A stretch of DNA of 63,063 nt from Actinomortierella ambigua (Eukaryota; Mortierellomycota; Mortierellomycetes; Mortierellales; Mortierellaceae), in assembly GCA_016098155.1 (NCBI GenBank), contig JAAAJB010000140.1, positions 1 through 63,063 on the forward strand, read 5' to 3'. Positions 23,355-36,300 of this stretch are shown piece by piece. Every line of letters begins with the position of its first letter. Within the stretch, counting starts at the first letter, position 1. The notes beneath the pieces were generated by a model. That model worked only from the letters and a program-made list of their open reading frames with translations. It made no database searches and was not told where the DNA came from. A program made the position numbers and the translations under genes.

Positions 23355-25101
23355 TGTCGGTATGTGTGTGTATGCCTCCGAGGCAGAGAAGGACAGGGAT
23401 GGGAGGGTACGAGGGAAGGGGAGGGGGAAGAGAAGGGAAGGGTGGACAGAGGGTGAGGGAAGAAGAAGAAAGAGGAAAAGAAGAAGAAGAAGAAGAAGAA
23501 GATCGACACAAGCAAAGGAGGGGAGGACAAAGGCCTTTAAAGAGGAACAGGGAAAGGACAATGAGATGGAGCTCTCGGACTGTGGTGGCGAGATCGATGG
23601 GTGAAAGCGCGAAGCCAAGAAAGGCGATAGGTCAGCGAGTGCGTGTTTGTATGCTCAATCACTCTCCCGCATTGACAAATCGCGAGCACGCCATCTGCTC
23701 GCCATCCCTTCTTTTGTCTGGAGGAGTAGAGTTTACAACGTAGTCTTAATCTATTGTTCTTCTTTCGCAGTGGCTGAGTGCCACCCTTTCCTCCCCTTTA
23801 TCCGCGAGTATGCTAAGAAACAGCTGTCACCAGGGAAAGAAGGAAGGAGAGAAGGAGAGAGGGTATGCGTGGGAGAGATGGAGTGAGAAAGTGTGCATCC
23901 GCATCATCGCGATGGGGTTCTCGTGGATGTGATAGAGTCGGGGTGTCGAGGAGTCGAGATATGAAGATTGGGTCATACAATGGCGAGATGGCCAAAACTT
24001 TTTTTTTTTCCGTTTCCCACCTCATCCAGTCTCTACTCGCATAGGCTCCAAGGAGACATCGTTCTTCACGGTCTCCTCTCTTTCTCTATCCATCTCTCCT
24101 CTTCTCCCACTCTCTCCCTCCCTTCTCTTCCCCATGCCCTTGTCCTTCTGCTCTGGATGGACAACGAGAAAGGATAGGTGGGAGTACGCCCTCTTGATAG
24201 GGAGGGTCCAGCCAAATACGCAGTCCCAAACCTCTAAAATCGCGCCATTTCTCGTGATTGATGCTCACAGATCATTTTTTTTGGCACCCTTATTCTCTTG
24301 TGCAACCCAAAACTTGTGCTTGTTGTTCTTGTTGTTGTTGTTGTTGCTGTTGTTGTGGCCCCCAACCAGCGATCAGACGCAGCAGCAGTAACATAGACCC
24401 GCAAAAACCTCGCTCTTTCAGTCTTCGCTGCAATTGCATACAAGCAAGCTAAATTGAACAAACAAGCTCTCCTGCCAATCCATGCCCTGTTTGTGTTGGC
24501 TCTAATGGCTCTTGCACTCTTGCACACTTTCCGAGAAGAGAGATGGTAGATGTGTACCACGTGGAGTTGTTCCGAAGTAAGCACTCCTCCGTCACCTCCT
24601 TTGAAGCAAGCAACAGTTTCTTTCCTCACGCCCGCCCGATTTGTCGTCAGCACTCTGCCAAGCACCCCGCAACTCCTCATCTCACATCCTATGCCTCTTA
24701 AAGTTGCGTGGCCATAGCAGGAAGACCACTCATTTTAACCGGTAGGCACATAGACTCGGTGGCTCCACAGGGAGGATCCGCTCTATCCGACCCTTGCGTT
24801 CAGGCATCAGACTCGTGTTGTCAGTTGAGGTTTCAACAAATGAGTGAACTGCAAATAAAAAAAAGTGGAGGCAGCAGAGAAAGGAAATGGAATACCGCTG
24901 GAAGGGCCTGAGCGTAAATTTAACAAAGCTCACACACTTGTTCTAAACGTATTTTTTGCGCAACTTCCTGCGCCCCCCTCCACACTCTGCCACGTCTCGA
25001 AATATAATACATGCAGAAGGCTCATCTCACTAGAAAAAGACGACAGACTTGACAAGCACTCTTCATCTCATCAGGACCAGCAGCACATACTCTCTCTCAT
25101 C
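23355..25101. other. Divergent intergenic region
   Basis: Promoters of the sulfite reductase gene (-) and coatomer zeta gene (+) should lie in this 1.7 kb. It has a GAA/AGA-rich purine tract at about 23455-23510, pyrimidine-rich stretches near 24060-24140 and GTT repeats near 24315-24355. No gene is supported; the small frames lack codon bias and domains. Confidence 0.5.
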
Positions 25102-26064
25102 ATGGTCAACCTCTCATTATATACCGTCAAGGCCGTCATCATGCTCGACAGCGAGGGTGGACGTGTCCTTGCCAAGTACTATGGACGCGACTACGCGGCA
25201 GCCAAGGAGCAAAAGGCCTTTGAGAAGGGTCTCTACGAGAAGACCAAGCGTGCCGTCCATGGTATGCAACAGCTGATACACACAAGGACGGTTGCGGCTC
25301 TGGTGCAATGGAAAGCTGGATATACAAGGGAGATATAGGATATCACTCGCCGGGGTCTCTCACACCGCTGTCTTTTGCTTTGTTGTTCATTTTCATTTTT
25401 TTGCTTTGGCTGGATAGGCGAGATCATCATGTTTGACAACCAGGTAGTCCTGTACCGCTTCCACGAGGATGTCTTCTTCTATATTGTCGGCATGCCCGAA
25501 GAGAACGAGGCTATGCTGCTCGTTATCCTGAACGCCTTTTCGGACGCAGTATCGATGCTTCTCAGGTATGTAAAGGAGAAAGAGAAGGAAAGAGAGAAAG
25601 CAAAAGAACGGGAAGAAAAAAAGGCCAGTCTTGTGTCTAATCGGATCAGCTCATCCAAAGCTGCATGGAGAACACTCTAGACTAATACCTTCTACCACTC
25701 ATCATGCTCCTCAACCATCGATAGGCATCAAATCTCGAAGCGCATCATCCTGGAGAACTTGGACCTTGTCGTGCTGGCACTGGATGAGACTATAGATGAA
25801 GGGTATGTCACTCCTTCCTTTCCTTTCCAGTTGTAACAAGAGACACGATTGGCAACAAAATGCTCATCTTTCAACCTTTTTCTTTTCTCTCTATGGGTTT
25901 TCAACTCAACCGATAGAATTGTTCTTGAGACAGACCCCAACGCGATTGTCGCGCGTGTGACCAAGCCAAGGGAGAGCTTGTCGGATGTGCCACTGTCGGA
26001 GCAGACGTTGATCCAAGCATACCAGACAGCAAGGGAGAAGTTTGGCACCGCATTGCTCAAGTAG
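25102..26064 (+). CDS. RET3: Coatomer zeta subunit (COPI coat)
   Basis: Small adaptor-like subunit of the COPI coat, needed for Golgi-to-ER vesicle traffic. Exons 25102-25261, 25418-25565, 25725-25802 and 25917-26064 give 177 residues, the usual length. The protein is one longin/adaptor-sigma-like fold: LYTVKAVIMLDSEGGRVLAKYY at the start, then IIMFDNQVVLYR, FFYIVG, NAFSDAVSMLLR, ILENLDLVVLALDETIDEG and IVLETDP, all typical of zeta-COP. Start ATG directly precedes the first conserved strand. The gene is followed 550 bases later by phosphatidylserine synthase on the same strand. Confidence 0.95.
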
Positions 26065-26225
26065 AGCGGATGGATAACAGGGGCGATCGATGTTGTAGAC
26101 GGGCTTGTTGAGCCAATCGAATATACACGTTAAAGGAGGGAAATACAGCGAATAAATCAGATATCATCATACCATGCCCTATCTTTCTGAGTATGTGTGA
26201 GCGAGAGATGTACAGAGAGATGTAG

Positions 26226-26256
<31 letters not shown>

Positions 26257-26613
26257 AGAGAATCAGACACGTTCACATGGATTGTGAACACAAAAAGCAA
26301 GTTTTTTTTTTTTTTTTTGAGGGGTGCAAAGAGGAGCGCAGGGGGCACAATCTTTGTGCGCCGAAAAATGATATCACTTCTATTTTTTTTTCCCTTTTTT
26401 TTTTTCGCCGACACGGACAAGAAAGGAGGAGTGACAATTCCCCATTCATTACCTTTTTCCTCCATTCAACCCTTCTCCACTCTTTACCTTTTCTTTTTTC
26501 ATTGCCCTTTGTCGATTGCATTGTCCCTTTGGATACATATCCCCTCCTGTCTACCCCTTTCCCTTCTCTATTTTCGCCTTCCACAGTTTCAGGACACACT
26601 TTTATTGGCAACC
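26065..26613. other. Intergenic region, coatomer zeta to phosphatidylserine synthase
   Basis: Contains (GA)n near 26215-26260, poly-T near 26300 and 26390, and a C/T-rich leader before the ATG at 26614. It should hold one 3' UTR and one promoter. No gene is seen. Confidence 0.5.
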
Positions 26614-28347
26614 ATGACCACCACCCACCGATCACACGCTGCGCGCAAGGCCGCCACCGAACTGGAGGATCCTCCTACAACCCTTACCAAGAAGCAGTTT
26701 CAACAGGTAGCCCATGAGCTTTATCTCAGATCAGCTTGATGCTACCACTTTTGTAATTTCGTACTATCTTGTGTGAGATGATTGTCCACGACTAATGCTC
26801 TCGCGTGTTTTTGTTTTTTTATTTGCTCCTGGCGCTTGGGAACCTTTTTTTTATTATTATTATTGTTCCTTCTCTCTATCTGTTTCAGGTCAAGAACCTC
26901 ACTATGGATGATGGTCATTTCAACCTTGTGAGGTGAGTAAAGGGATTCTCCGTTCAAGGAGCGACATGGAGCAACACCTGAAGAGGAGGAGGCGCTACTG
27001 GAGGACTGCACGGAATTGGATCTTTGGGCTGTATTTTTTTTTTTCATGCATAAGCGATTTTTTTTCCACACAACACGCCACTCCCGACAGACCGGTCAAA
27101 GAAGCCTGGCGGCTACCTCGGGTGGGAACATGTTCACCGCAGGACGGAGCACTGACTCTTTTTTTTTTCAAACTCTCTTTCCCTCCCCTCTCGACACATG
27201 TGTTTATCTTGTCGGCTGTGCCTGGGCTGCATCCGTCATCGCGACTGCCATGTCTGTTGCTGTTGCTGTTGCTATCGCTATCGCTGTTTGTTCCTGTGGA
27301 TATGGCACTTCTAGAAACTTTAACCTGGCCGATGTGATCACCCTCATGAACGGTGCCTGTGGCGCTCTCTCCATCTTCTCAAACATGCGCTACCTTGTCA
27401 CCCACGACGACTACTATCTCAAGCTGGCCATGTTGTGCATTCCCTTCGGCTTCACATTCGATATCCTCGATGGCAAGGTCGCGCGGTGGCGCAAGACCAG
27501 TTCCATCCTCGGACAAGAGCTGGATTCGCTTGCCGATGCTGTAAGTTATTTTTTTTTTAAACCTCATGTATCTCGAATGAATCTGAGTATTTTTTTTTCT
27601 TGGATGTTGTTGCAATTTCTTCTCTTTCCTTCTTTTCTTTTTTTGCCGCGAAGGATGGAAGGACGGAGTACAAAAATGTCCGAATATCCCTTGTCCATGT
27701 GAGCCACATGTTCTTTTAGGGATTTCACCCGCCACAAACGTTTCGCTCCCTGCAACATTTTCTACAAACTCAAAAAAAGAAGAGAGAGAGAGAAGGGATG
27801 CTGGTATCATGCTCACCACAGCAATTGCGTCGTCAACACTGGATTCCATCGCTTGCTCCAAGCGCGGCTATCCCTTCTAACCACAAGAAGGCCCGCCTTA
27901 GTTGGCCGTTATTCCCTGTGAACACATAATAACAGTCTTTCCTACTCTCTTCCTTCCTACCCACTCAACAAATTCTAGATCTCGTTTGGAGTTGCACCAG
28001 CAGTGTTGGCATTTGTGTTGGGCATGCAGACGTTCTTAGACACAGCGGTGCTGACGGCGTTTGTATGCTGCGGTATTGCACGGTTGGCACGGTATAATGC
28101 GACAGTGGCGATCCTTCCACAAGATCAGAATGGCAAGGTCAAATACTTTGAGGGCACGCCAATCCCAACAACGCTAGGGTTGGTGGGCGTGCTTGCATAT
28201 CTCAACAGCCATGGGCTTGTGGGTGAGCGTCTGCCAGGTGGTCTGATCCAAGTTATCCCGGGATACTCGTTCCATGCTATGGTGCTCATGTATGCCGTCA
28301 GCGGTGCACTCATGATCAGCAAGTCACTCAAGATCCCCAAGCTGTAG
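26614..28347 (+). CDS. CHO1: CDP-diacylglycerol-serine O-phosphatidyltransferase (phosphatidylserine synthase)
   Basis: Makes phosphatidylserine from CDP-diacylglycerol and serine in the ER membrane, feeding phosphatidylethanolamine and phosphatidylcholine synthesis. Exons 26614-26706, 26889-26932, 27315-27540 and 27979-28347 give 243 residues. The CDP-alcohol phosphotransferase signature D-G-x2-A-R-x8-G-x3-D-x3-D is complete (DGKVAR...GQELDSLAD, about residues 97-119). Several hydrophobic segments follow, including FGVAPAVLAFVLGM and FVCCGIARLARYN, and the FEGTPIPTT motif of the PssA/Cho1 branch is present. Introns two and three (382 and 438 bases) are long for this window and carry poly-T and CTT-rich runs. 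The first two small exons are placed by frame and splice sites only. Confidence 0.93.
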
Positions 28348-28555
28348 TGTACGCGATAGGTTGTTTGTAGACCATCCACCCAAAACGTTACCCCAATGTA
28401 TCTCCCCCTCCTTCATCTTTTGAAACGTGTGCAAGGTTATGAGAGGAGCAGTCACGGGGCTCCACTTGAGGTCAGAAGGTTTCTCACCATCAGTCAGACG
28501 TAAAGACGCTTCCCTCCCATGCCATTCTTTGAATCTCCCATACCCCTTCCCCACC

Positions 28556-31500
28556 ATGCATGAGGCATTCAAAGTATACACCGTCATTGAGAAGCTTCCG
28601 CACAAGATAGAGTCTATCTTTGCGCAAGGTATGCCCGGGCTATTCGCTTTGTGCGAAAAGTACACTACGTTCCGTGCCTTACGCGTTAGTCTCACCTTCT
28701 GTTTTTTCTCTCTTTATTTTCATGACGACATTATGAAGGCGACAAGCTCTATGTTGGCACTTTCTATGGAACGCTCCTCGTGTACTCTGTGCGGGAGCCA
28801 TTAGGCAAGTTGCGATGAGGATTTTAATCGTTCTCCTCACAAGAATGATACGTTGAGTGTCGCGTTTCGATTCTCTCCTCAACTAATCATAGTACAAATG
28901 GAATATCCTTCCTCTCTCTCTCTCTCTTCCAACCCCAACCCCCCCCCCTTCTTCCTAACGGCATTAGGCCAAGATGAAGCTATCTCAGTCACTCTCCTTG
29001 AAACGCTCAAGACCTTCTCGCGCAAGGCCATTGAACAGATAGACATCATCAAAGCCGTGGGCGTGCTCGTGTCCTTGTCGGGTAAATGCCAAAAACACAC
29101 GCCTTTCTTGGCGCCCAAGAAGAAGAGGAAGAAGAACGCGACCATTTTCTTTTATTTACCAAAGCTCCGTGCTATTCATCATTTCAATCATTTTTTTCTA
29201 CATTATATAGATGGATATGTCAACTTGCACGATCTGCATTCATACGCGCTCAGGACACAGCTCGCCAAGACCAAAGGAGCGAATCTATTTTCAGTCTTTT
29301 CGAGGATTGAAATCCAGGATATGATCCCACAAGTTGTCACCCGCCTTGCTGTGGCTGTCCGTCGGAAGATGGTCGTCTTTTCGTGGCACGATGCAGAGTT
29401 TATTGATACCAAGGTACCACATGTGCAAGAGGAGTGACGGTTTCTCCGCTGCATGCCATGAGAAACTAATCTAATGTCTTGCACCACGTTGCCCTCTCCA
29501 CCAACTCTACCCTTTCTTTTTTTAACCTTCATTTTTATATAATTTCCTTTCCTTCTCTATCTATTAAGGAATTTCCGATTCCCGACAGAGTCCGAACGAT
29601 GGAATGGGTCGGCACCCAAAAACTATGCTTGGGATTTGACAACGAGTACGCGCTGATGGACTGTCAGACAAGCCAGTTGACACCGCTCTTCTCGCCTTCG
29701 TCTCCGACCTTGCAAGGCGCCATTGGATCCACCCTCGAGAGCACCTTCAATACCCTCAATACCCTCAGCTCCATGGCCACCGGCGGCCTGATGGGATTTG
29801 GCTCCAAGCCGGGAAAGCCGCTTATCACTCGATTGCCCAACGATGAGATCTTGCTCGGCAAAGAACGTAATGAGGCCTTTATTTTTTTTAATTTTTGTTT
29901 TTTTTTCTTTGAAAGTGCATGGAAAAGCTCAGGAAGAGTGCGGAGGGTGAAGAGGACAAGTCGAGAATTTTCTCCGCAGCGTGTGTGTGTGGATATGCGC
30001 GTGATTTTTGTTGTCTTGGCACTCATCCATTTCGGAAGGATTTTTTCTTTCTTTCTCCATCTCCCCCCACCGCTTTCTTGTAGATTCGAGCATCTCTATT
30101 GGAGTGGACGGCCAACCAAGGCGAAAGACTGGCATTGAATGGTCAAGTACACCCGAAGAGCTCGGCTATTCGTATCCCTATGCGGTGGCCATTTTGGCAC
30201 GCCAAATTGAGATCCGCAACATCGAGACGCGGGCCCTGGTCCAGAGCGTGGAAATGCCTCATGCGCGCTTGTTGACCCAGGGAAAGCTGCTCTACTTTGC
30301 CAGTCAGACAGAGGTTTGGCGCCTCATTCCTAATAGCTTCCACCAGCAGGTACTTTGAGGGGCGAATCAGATTGTGGTTGAACAACAATATGTCAACAAC
30401 AGTAATAACGACAGGCGCGTGGTCATGGTGCGCTCAGAATATTGACGTCTCTTTCCTTCTTTCTTTTACTATTTGATTTCTAGGTCGACGAGTTGGTACA
30501 GAAGGAGGAATATGAGGAGGCAATCAGTCTTATCAACCAGATTGATCCCGTGCTGCTGGATGAATCGGTACGTCGTTTTATGTATATGTGTGTTTAAGGA
30601 TGTGTCCAGAACGATGAACGCGGTTCACTAACTGTGGAAAGAGGACAATACTTTTTTTCTCGATGAATAGAAGGATACCCTGAACAGGATTAAGAATCAA
30701 TATGCACACCATCTGTTCCGCGCTCACAAGTACGAGGAATCTCTGTCTCTCTTCTTGGAACTCGACGTGGCACCAGAGGAGGTGATCAAGTTATACCCGG
30801 CCATCATCTCAAGCCATCTACAGAATAAGGATATGGAGGCTGCCATCTCCACATCCCACTCTGAAAGCGAACCACGCGAGGCTGAGAAGAAGGAGGCACT
30901 TATCATCATGAGTACTGTCCGGACTCTTGTTTGACCAAGAAAGAAAACTGAGTCGCAAAGACTTTAAAGAATGTCTGATTATTGAACTCCTTCCCATGCT
31001 CCTCTCCATCTCCCCCTCCCCCTCCCCCTCTCTCTCTTTCTCTAGGCGAACAGGAGCTGGAGGAGGCAGTGGCGTGTCTGATAGGCTTCCTGGCAGACAG
31101 GCGCCAAAAGATTCAACGAGAGATCCAAGAGGTGCAGCACGACAAGGATTCGTTCTCATACAACCATCCAGATCACGACGAGGAGCTGGGTGATTATTTC
31201 CAGACACTGGAACAAGTCGATACCGCGCTGCTCAAATCGTACATGATGACCAATGAGCGGCTCGTGGGCTCACTTCTGCGCGTGACCAATTATTGCAACT
31301 TGGAGGAGACGGAGAGACTGTTGCTGAAGCACAAGGTGAGGAAAGAACCAATGATCAACCAAAAAAAAAAAAAAAAAAAAAAGGTCGGGGGGATGTAGAA
31401 CGATTGAAGCTCATGCCACCTATTTTCGATTCCCCTTCCCTTCTAGAAATACAAAGAGCTTGTGGACTATTACAAAGGCAAGGGTCTGCACCGCGAGGCG

Positions 31501-32879
31501 CTGGAATTGCTCGAGTCTGTGCATGAGTTGCCTGGAGACACCTGTGGTGTATCGCCGACAGTGACGTACCTCCAAGGCCTGGGTCATGATTACCTTGATC
31601 TTATCCTTGAGTTTGCCACTTGGATCCTGGACCTGGACCCCGAGACGGCCATGAAGGTTTGTTTACATTTGTATGCTGTAACGGCTGGGGGTTTTTTTTC
31701 CCTTTTCGACTCTCCCCGATGGTGGCTAATTATCAGTATAAAAAAAAACACACGATAGATATTTGTCGATGATGAATCGGAGAGTGTGACACTGCCCCGG
31801 GGAAAGATCATCCACTATTTGGAACGGCTTTCGCTCGACCTGTGTGTGCAGTATCTAGAACATATTATCAACAAGCTTGGAGACCACACCTCGGAATACC
31901 ATAATACGCTCGTCGTCTCGTACCTTGCACAGATCCAACGCGACTTGGCAGAGAAGGACGGTGAAGAAGGTATACTTGGAGTTTCACGCCGCAGCCGAAT
32001 CTGATCCCGGGAGATCGATCACTTTTTTCGTCGACTTTTTCTTACCCTCCTTTCTAACTCTTTCTTTTACATTTTATTTTTTTATTTTTTTTTTCAGATG
32101 TCGCCAATACCCGGGAAAAGCTTCTCAAGTTCCTCGACGAGTCGACATATTACAAGGCAGAACGGATCTTGAGCCGGCTGCCTGTCGATAGCTGTTATGA
32201 GGAGCGCGCCATTCTGCTCAGTCGTATTGGACAGCACGACCAAGCGCTCAACATTTATGTGCACAAGTTGCGCAACTTTAAGCTTGCCGAAGAGTAAGTC
32301 CCACCTCTTTTCCATTCTTTTTTTTTTTTTGTCGTTGTCTCTCCAGACCTCTCATTCTTATTTTTTTTTATTTTCATTATTTTTTATTTACCTCCGATCG
32401 GATCAAACGATAGATACTGCAACAAAAACTTCACGCCCGACAACCCCTCTCAGAACGTCTACCTCCTCCTCCTCAAGGTCTACCTCCGCCCTCCGAACCG
32501 TGAGAAACCCATGCTCGAGCCCGCGCTCGCGCTCCTCACACGTCACGGGGCGCAGATCGACGCCGCGGCCGTGCTCCAGCTGCTGCCGCCGAGCACGCGC
32601 GTCGACCAACTCGCGCCCTTCTTTGAAAAGTCCATCCGCGAGAGCAACAAGGCCAAGCACATGGACATGATCGTCAAGAACCTGCTCAAGGCCGAGCGCC
32701 TCCAGATGCAGGAGCAGCTGACCTACTACCGCTCGCGTCGCGTCAAGATCACCGAGGATCGCATGTGCCCCCGGTGCAATAAGCGCATCGGAAACACCGT
32801 CTTTGCCGTCTTTCCCGATGGTGTCGTCGTCCATTATTCGTGTCGCGAGAATATGGCTGCTATGGGACGATGGCGTTGA
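28556..32879 (+). CDS. VPS39: Vacuolar protein sorting protein VPS39/VAM6 (HOPS subunit)
   Basis: Subunit of the HOPS tethering complex that links Rab7/Ypt7 membranes before vacuole/lysosome fusion. Thirteen exons (28556-28628, 28739-28804, 28968-29081, 29211-29413, 29569-29866, 30084-30349, 30484-30567, 30671-30911, 31046-31335, 31447-31656, 31759-31969, 32098-32293, 32414-32879) give 905 residues. The N-terminal third is a CNH-like propeller (HEAFKVYTVIEKLP start; ISIGVDGQPRR, IEWSSTPEELGYSYPYAV). The middle is helical clathrin-repeat type (LNRIKNQYAHHLF, YKGKGLHREALELLESVH). The C-terminus has the family zinc-binding pair CPRC near residue 868 and HYSC near 894. Intron two has a GC donor in perfect context (TTAG|GCAAGT). 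Confidence 0.94.
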
Positions 32880-33370
32880 TCGGTGTTGATTCCTCTCTCT
32901 CTCCCAGGAAAAATAAGGAGGGGGAAAAGAAGAAGCCATTAAAAAAGGAGAAACCACCTTTACATCTCTCATGTTTTTTGTATGGGTATCAAAAAAAATG
33001 TTTATTTTTTTTGGGGGTATCTCGATAGTTCCCGTTCTTTGTAACTCTCAAGGTTGTCAAAAACGAGAGGATGGAGAAAGGAAAAAGGTTCGAGGAGGGT
33101 TCTACAGAAATAGCAGCGGGGGGGAGGAGGAGGGCTGTTCTTTTTCCGTATGCGCTGTGTGAATGTGTGCGCTGTTGCAAGGTAAAAATGACTTTTTCTG
33201 TCGTTGTAGTGGTGCAGAATGGGGAGAGTAGAAGGAAAAAAGCAAATTATTGGGATGCAAAAAAACGATGGTACAAGGGCGATGATGAGCAGGGGTAATA
33301 AAACATGAAGAATGAGGTTGGGATTGAGTAATAAAAGAAACCAAAAAAAAAAAAAAAAAAAAAAAGATTG
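32880..33370. other. Convergent intergenic region
   Basis: Lies between the 3' ends of VPS39 and the large Ser/Thr-rich gene. It contains a run of about 20 A just before the minus-strand stop and further A/T homopolymers. No gene is seen. Confidence 0.5.
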
Positions 33371-36300
33371 TCAATATCGTGCCGTGGTGGACGAAAGCGA
33401 TAGCCCGCTAGGTGAGTGCGTGGTATGGTTGTGCGAAGGGGAAGGAGAAGAGGTGGGGGACCTTGTCGCAGAAGTCGATGATTGCCGGATCGTGCCGCCT
33501 GGTGTATTGGCGTGTGCGGCCAACGACTCTGCAGAGTCCGAGTCCGAGATCGATCCAGGGCGGCTACAGCGGACCCGCTTCAAATCCTCGTCGGTCGTGC
33601 TCGTGCAGGTGCTGGTCCTCCGTGTTCCCGGAAGGCTTTGAGTGGTGCTATGGCTGGTCAAAAAGAAATGGGCGCCGCCTGCGCCTGCACCAATGCTGCG
33701 GTTGCCCCCATCGTGGCCTTGAGGCGTGGCTGTACGACACATCGCTGTCGGTGACGCCGAAGACGACGGAGGCGATGGCGACGACGATGGCGATGGCGAC
33801 GACCCAAACCCAGTCGTCGAGAGAGTACCGCCTGGACTCGTGGTGGTCGACGTCAGCGAGAACGTTGAAAACAGATTACTGCATCGACTGACTGACACGG
33901 ACGACGACGATGACGTTGACGGCCCATCGTAAGCCGAGTGTTGCTGCTGCTGCTGTAGCGTCGTCACACCCAACGAGTTTTTGCGCTTCGAAGGTGTTGT
34001 CACCCGCGACGATGTGCCGCCACTCTCTGTGTTGGATGACATCCCGTGCACGGTACCATGATGATGCCGGCGCATCGACCGACCTGTGCCAAACAGGCTC
34101 GAGTGGTTGTTCCCTCCACCGGCTTCTTCCTCGCCACAACGTCCACGACCACTGCTGCTCTCGATGCACAACGACCGTGACATGCTTGGCGGCTCGTGGC
34201 TCAAAAATCGGCGTCCGCTTGCAACTCCCAGGGTTGCCGCTGTCGTGATCATGGGCGACATTGTCGTGGCTGTCGTCGTACCTGCGATCGACACAGACTC
34301 GTCGTCCATCGTGCCCGACCTTGAGTCACAAAGGCTCAGCGTCGAGAGCGCATTTGAAGCCATCGCCGTTCGCGCCAGCGTATTGGACAGCACCGCATCC
34401 GAGGTCTGGGCTCGACTGTGTTGGGAATGGCCCCGTTGTTGGTGGTGCTGGTGTTGGTGTTGGTGCTGGTGCTGTGGGTGCTGCTCGTTGCCTGTGACGA
34501 CCTGGGGTGGTTCCCGCCATCCGTGTTCGGCTGGCGACTCTGTCTTGGCTTGCAAGGCGGCACATGCTTGTGACATCGTGGAGGTTGTCTCCGGCTCGAG
34601 TGAAAACGGATGCATCGATGTGTGGGGATAGGCATACGAGTCGAGTGGATGGATCGAGGCCTGACGGCCGACACCCACAGTTCGTGCTTGCGACACGTGG
34701 ATGACACCATTCTCCTGTCGCGGCCCAGTATGACTGCCTCTTGCATGGGTGTCACTCTCAGCCTTGGCAGAGACCTCAAAAGCACTTTCATCCGGAGCTA
34801 CAATAATAATGGGTGCTGAAACCGAGGGTCCTCGCGGTGTAGATCCAGCGCCGCCTATCGCTGGGGTTGCTGCCATCGCCGTTGCCGCTACTGTAGCTGC
34901 TGTAGTTGATGGTGATGTCGACGTTGCTGTTGCTGTCGCTGCTGCTGCTGTTGGGTGATACTGCGATGCAGACACCGAGTGTAGCGTCTGGGTATCGAGC
35001 CGCATCGATGAGTACTCTCGAGCATGGATGCTCTCTCGAGATACGCCCATGGCATCCATTGTTCGGCCTCTGTTCGGGGGTGCCGAGGAAGGGCCACGAG
35101 CGTGAAAAGTTGGTGACCCTCCCGAGGCAAGTGAATGCGGAGGCTCCAAGATAGGATGGCGATCCCCCTCGGTCCTGCGCGGGGAACTGGCTGTGGAGCG
35201 AACCGAGTCTGCGTTCACCCGTTTGCTTTCTGACTTTGGCGCATCTTCTGTCATAATGGTATCCTCTTCCATGATGGAGGGCGAGCTCTGTCGTTGCAGA
35301 TGCGTCTCAGCTGCTGGGAGCGACACATTGTTGCCCTGAACTGATGATCTCGATGAAGTGCGATCAGATGATGGTGTAGGCTCTTGTGTTCCGCGATTGC
35401 TCTGCGTCCGGTTTTGATCCATATCCATGTCCATCATAGAATCATCCTCGCTCAAGGCCGTGAACTGTCCTGGTGAGGCGGATGTTGCCACCTCCGCCTG
35501 CGCCCTGAGCAACTGTTGATCGCGCCGAGCTGAAGAGGTCACTACAGTCTCACGGGGGTGCGACTGTGCGTCTGGCTTGGTAATGCTAGAGTTACCCCCT
35601 GGAAGAGGAGAGGCCCTCCGCAGCTGCTCTTCCTCCTTGAGAGCCGTGTTCTTCAATAGCGAACATTTTAACCGCAAACCAATGCCGGCAGTCTCGTCGA
35701 GACTCTGGAAAAACTCGGAAAGCTTGCAAAAACTCCACTTCTTGGCCAAACACTCCATGAATAATGGCTTGTTGACATAAAAGGTTGGGTTGGTATTCAT
35801 GGACGACTGCTGGGTGGACCAGGACGGCTTTGGTACTACCGGATAAGACGCTCCTAGGCTTGAGACAGGCGATGTCAAGGGTGATGCTAGGCGGCTGACC
35901 ACTGGGGTCACTACCGGACTGGGTGTATCATGTATCGAAGTGGGTGAGGCATGAGGCGTGTGCTCCATCATTGCATATGTGTGTTGCTGACTGCCATAGA
36001 TATGTCCGCTACGATATGTCGGCTGCAGGTGATGTGGTTGCGGTTGTGGTTGCTGAGCCTGCTGCTGTTGATACATCAGGGGAACACTGTCTTGAGCGAG
36101 AGGCTGCGAAAGACCATAGACTGCTCCCACCACACCGTGCCCCTGTTGCTGCGAGTGGCGACTAAAGTCGTGGTGCCCGGAACCTGCGCTGACCACGCCG
36201 TTGGATGTCTGCGATCGCTGATGAGTAGGCTGAAAACCTGAGGTATATTGGGGTGCGACAACAACAACGGGCTGCTGAGAGGTCGCTGACGATCCAGCTT

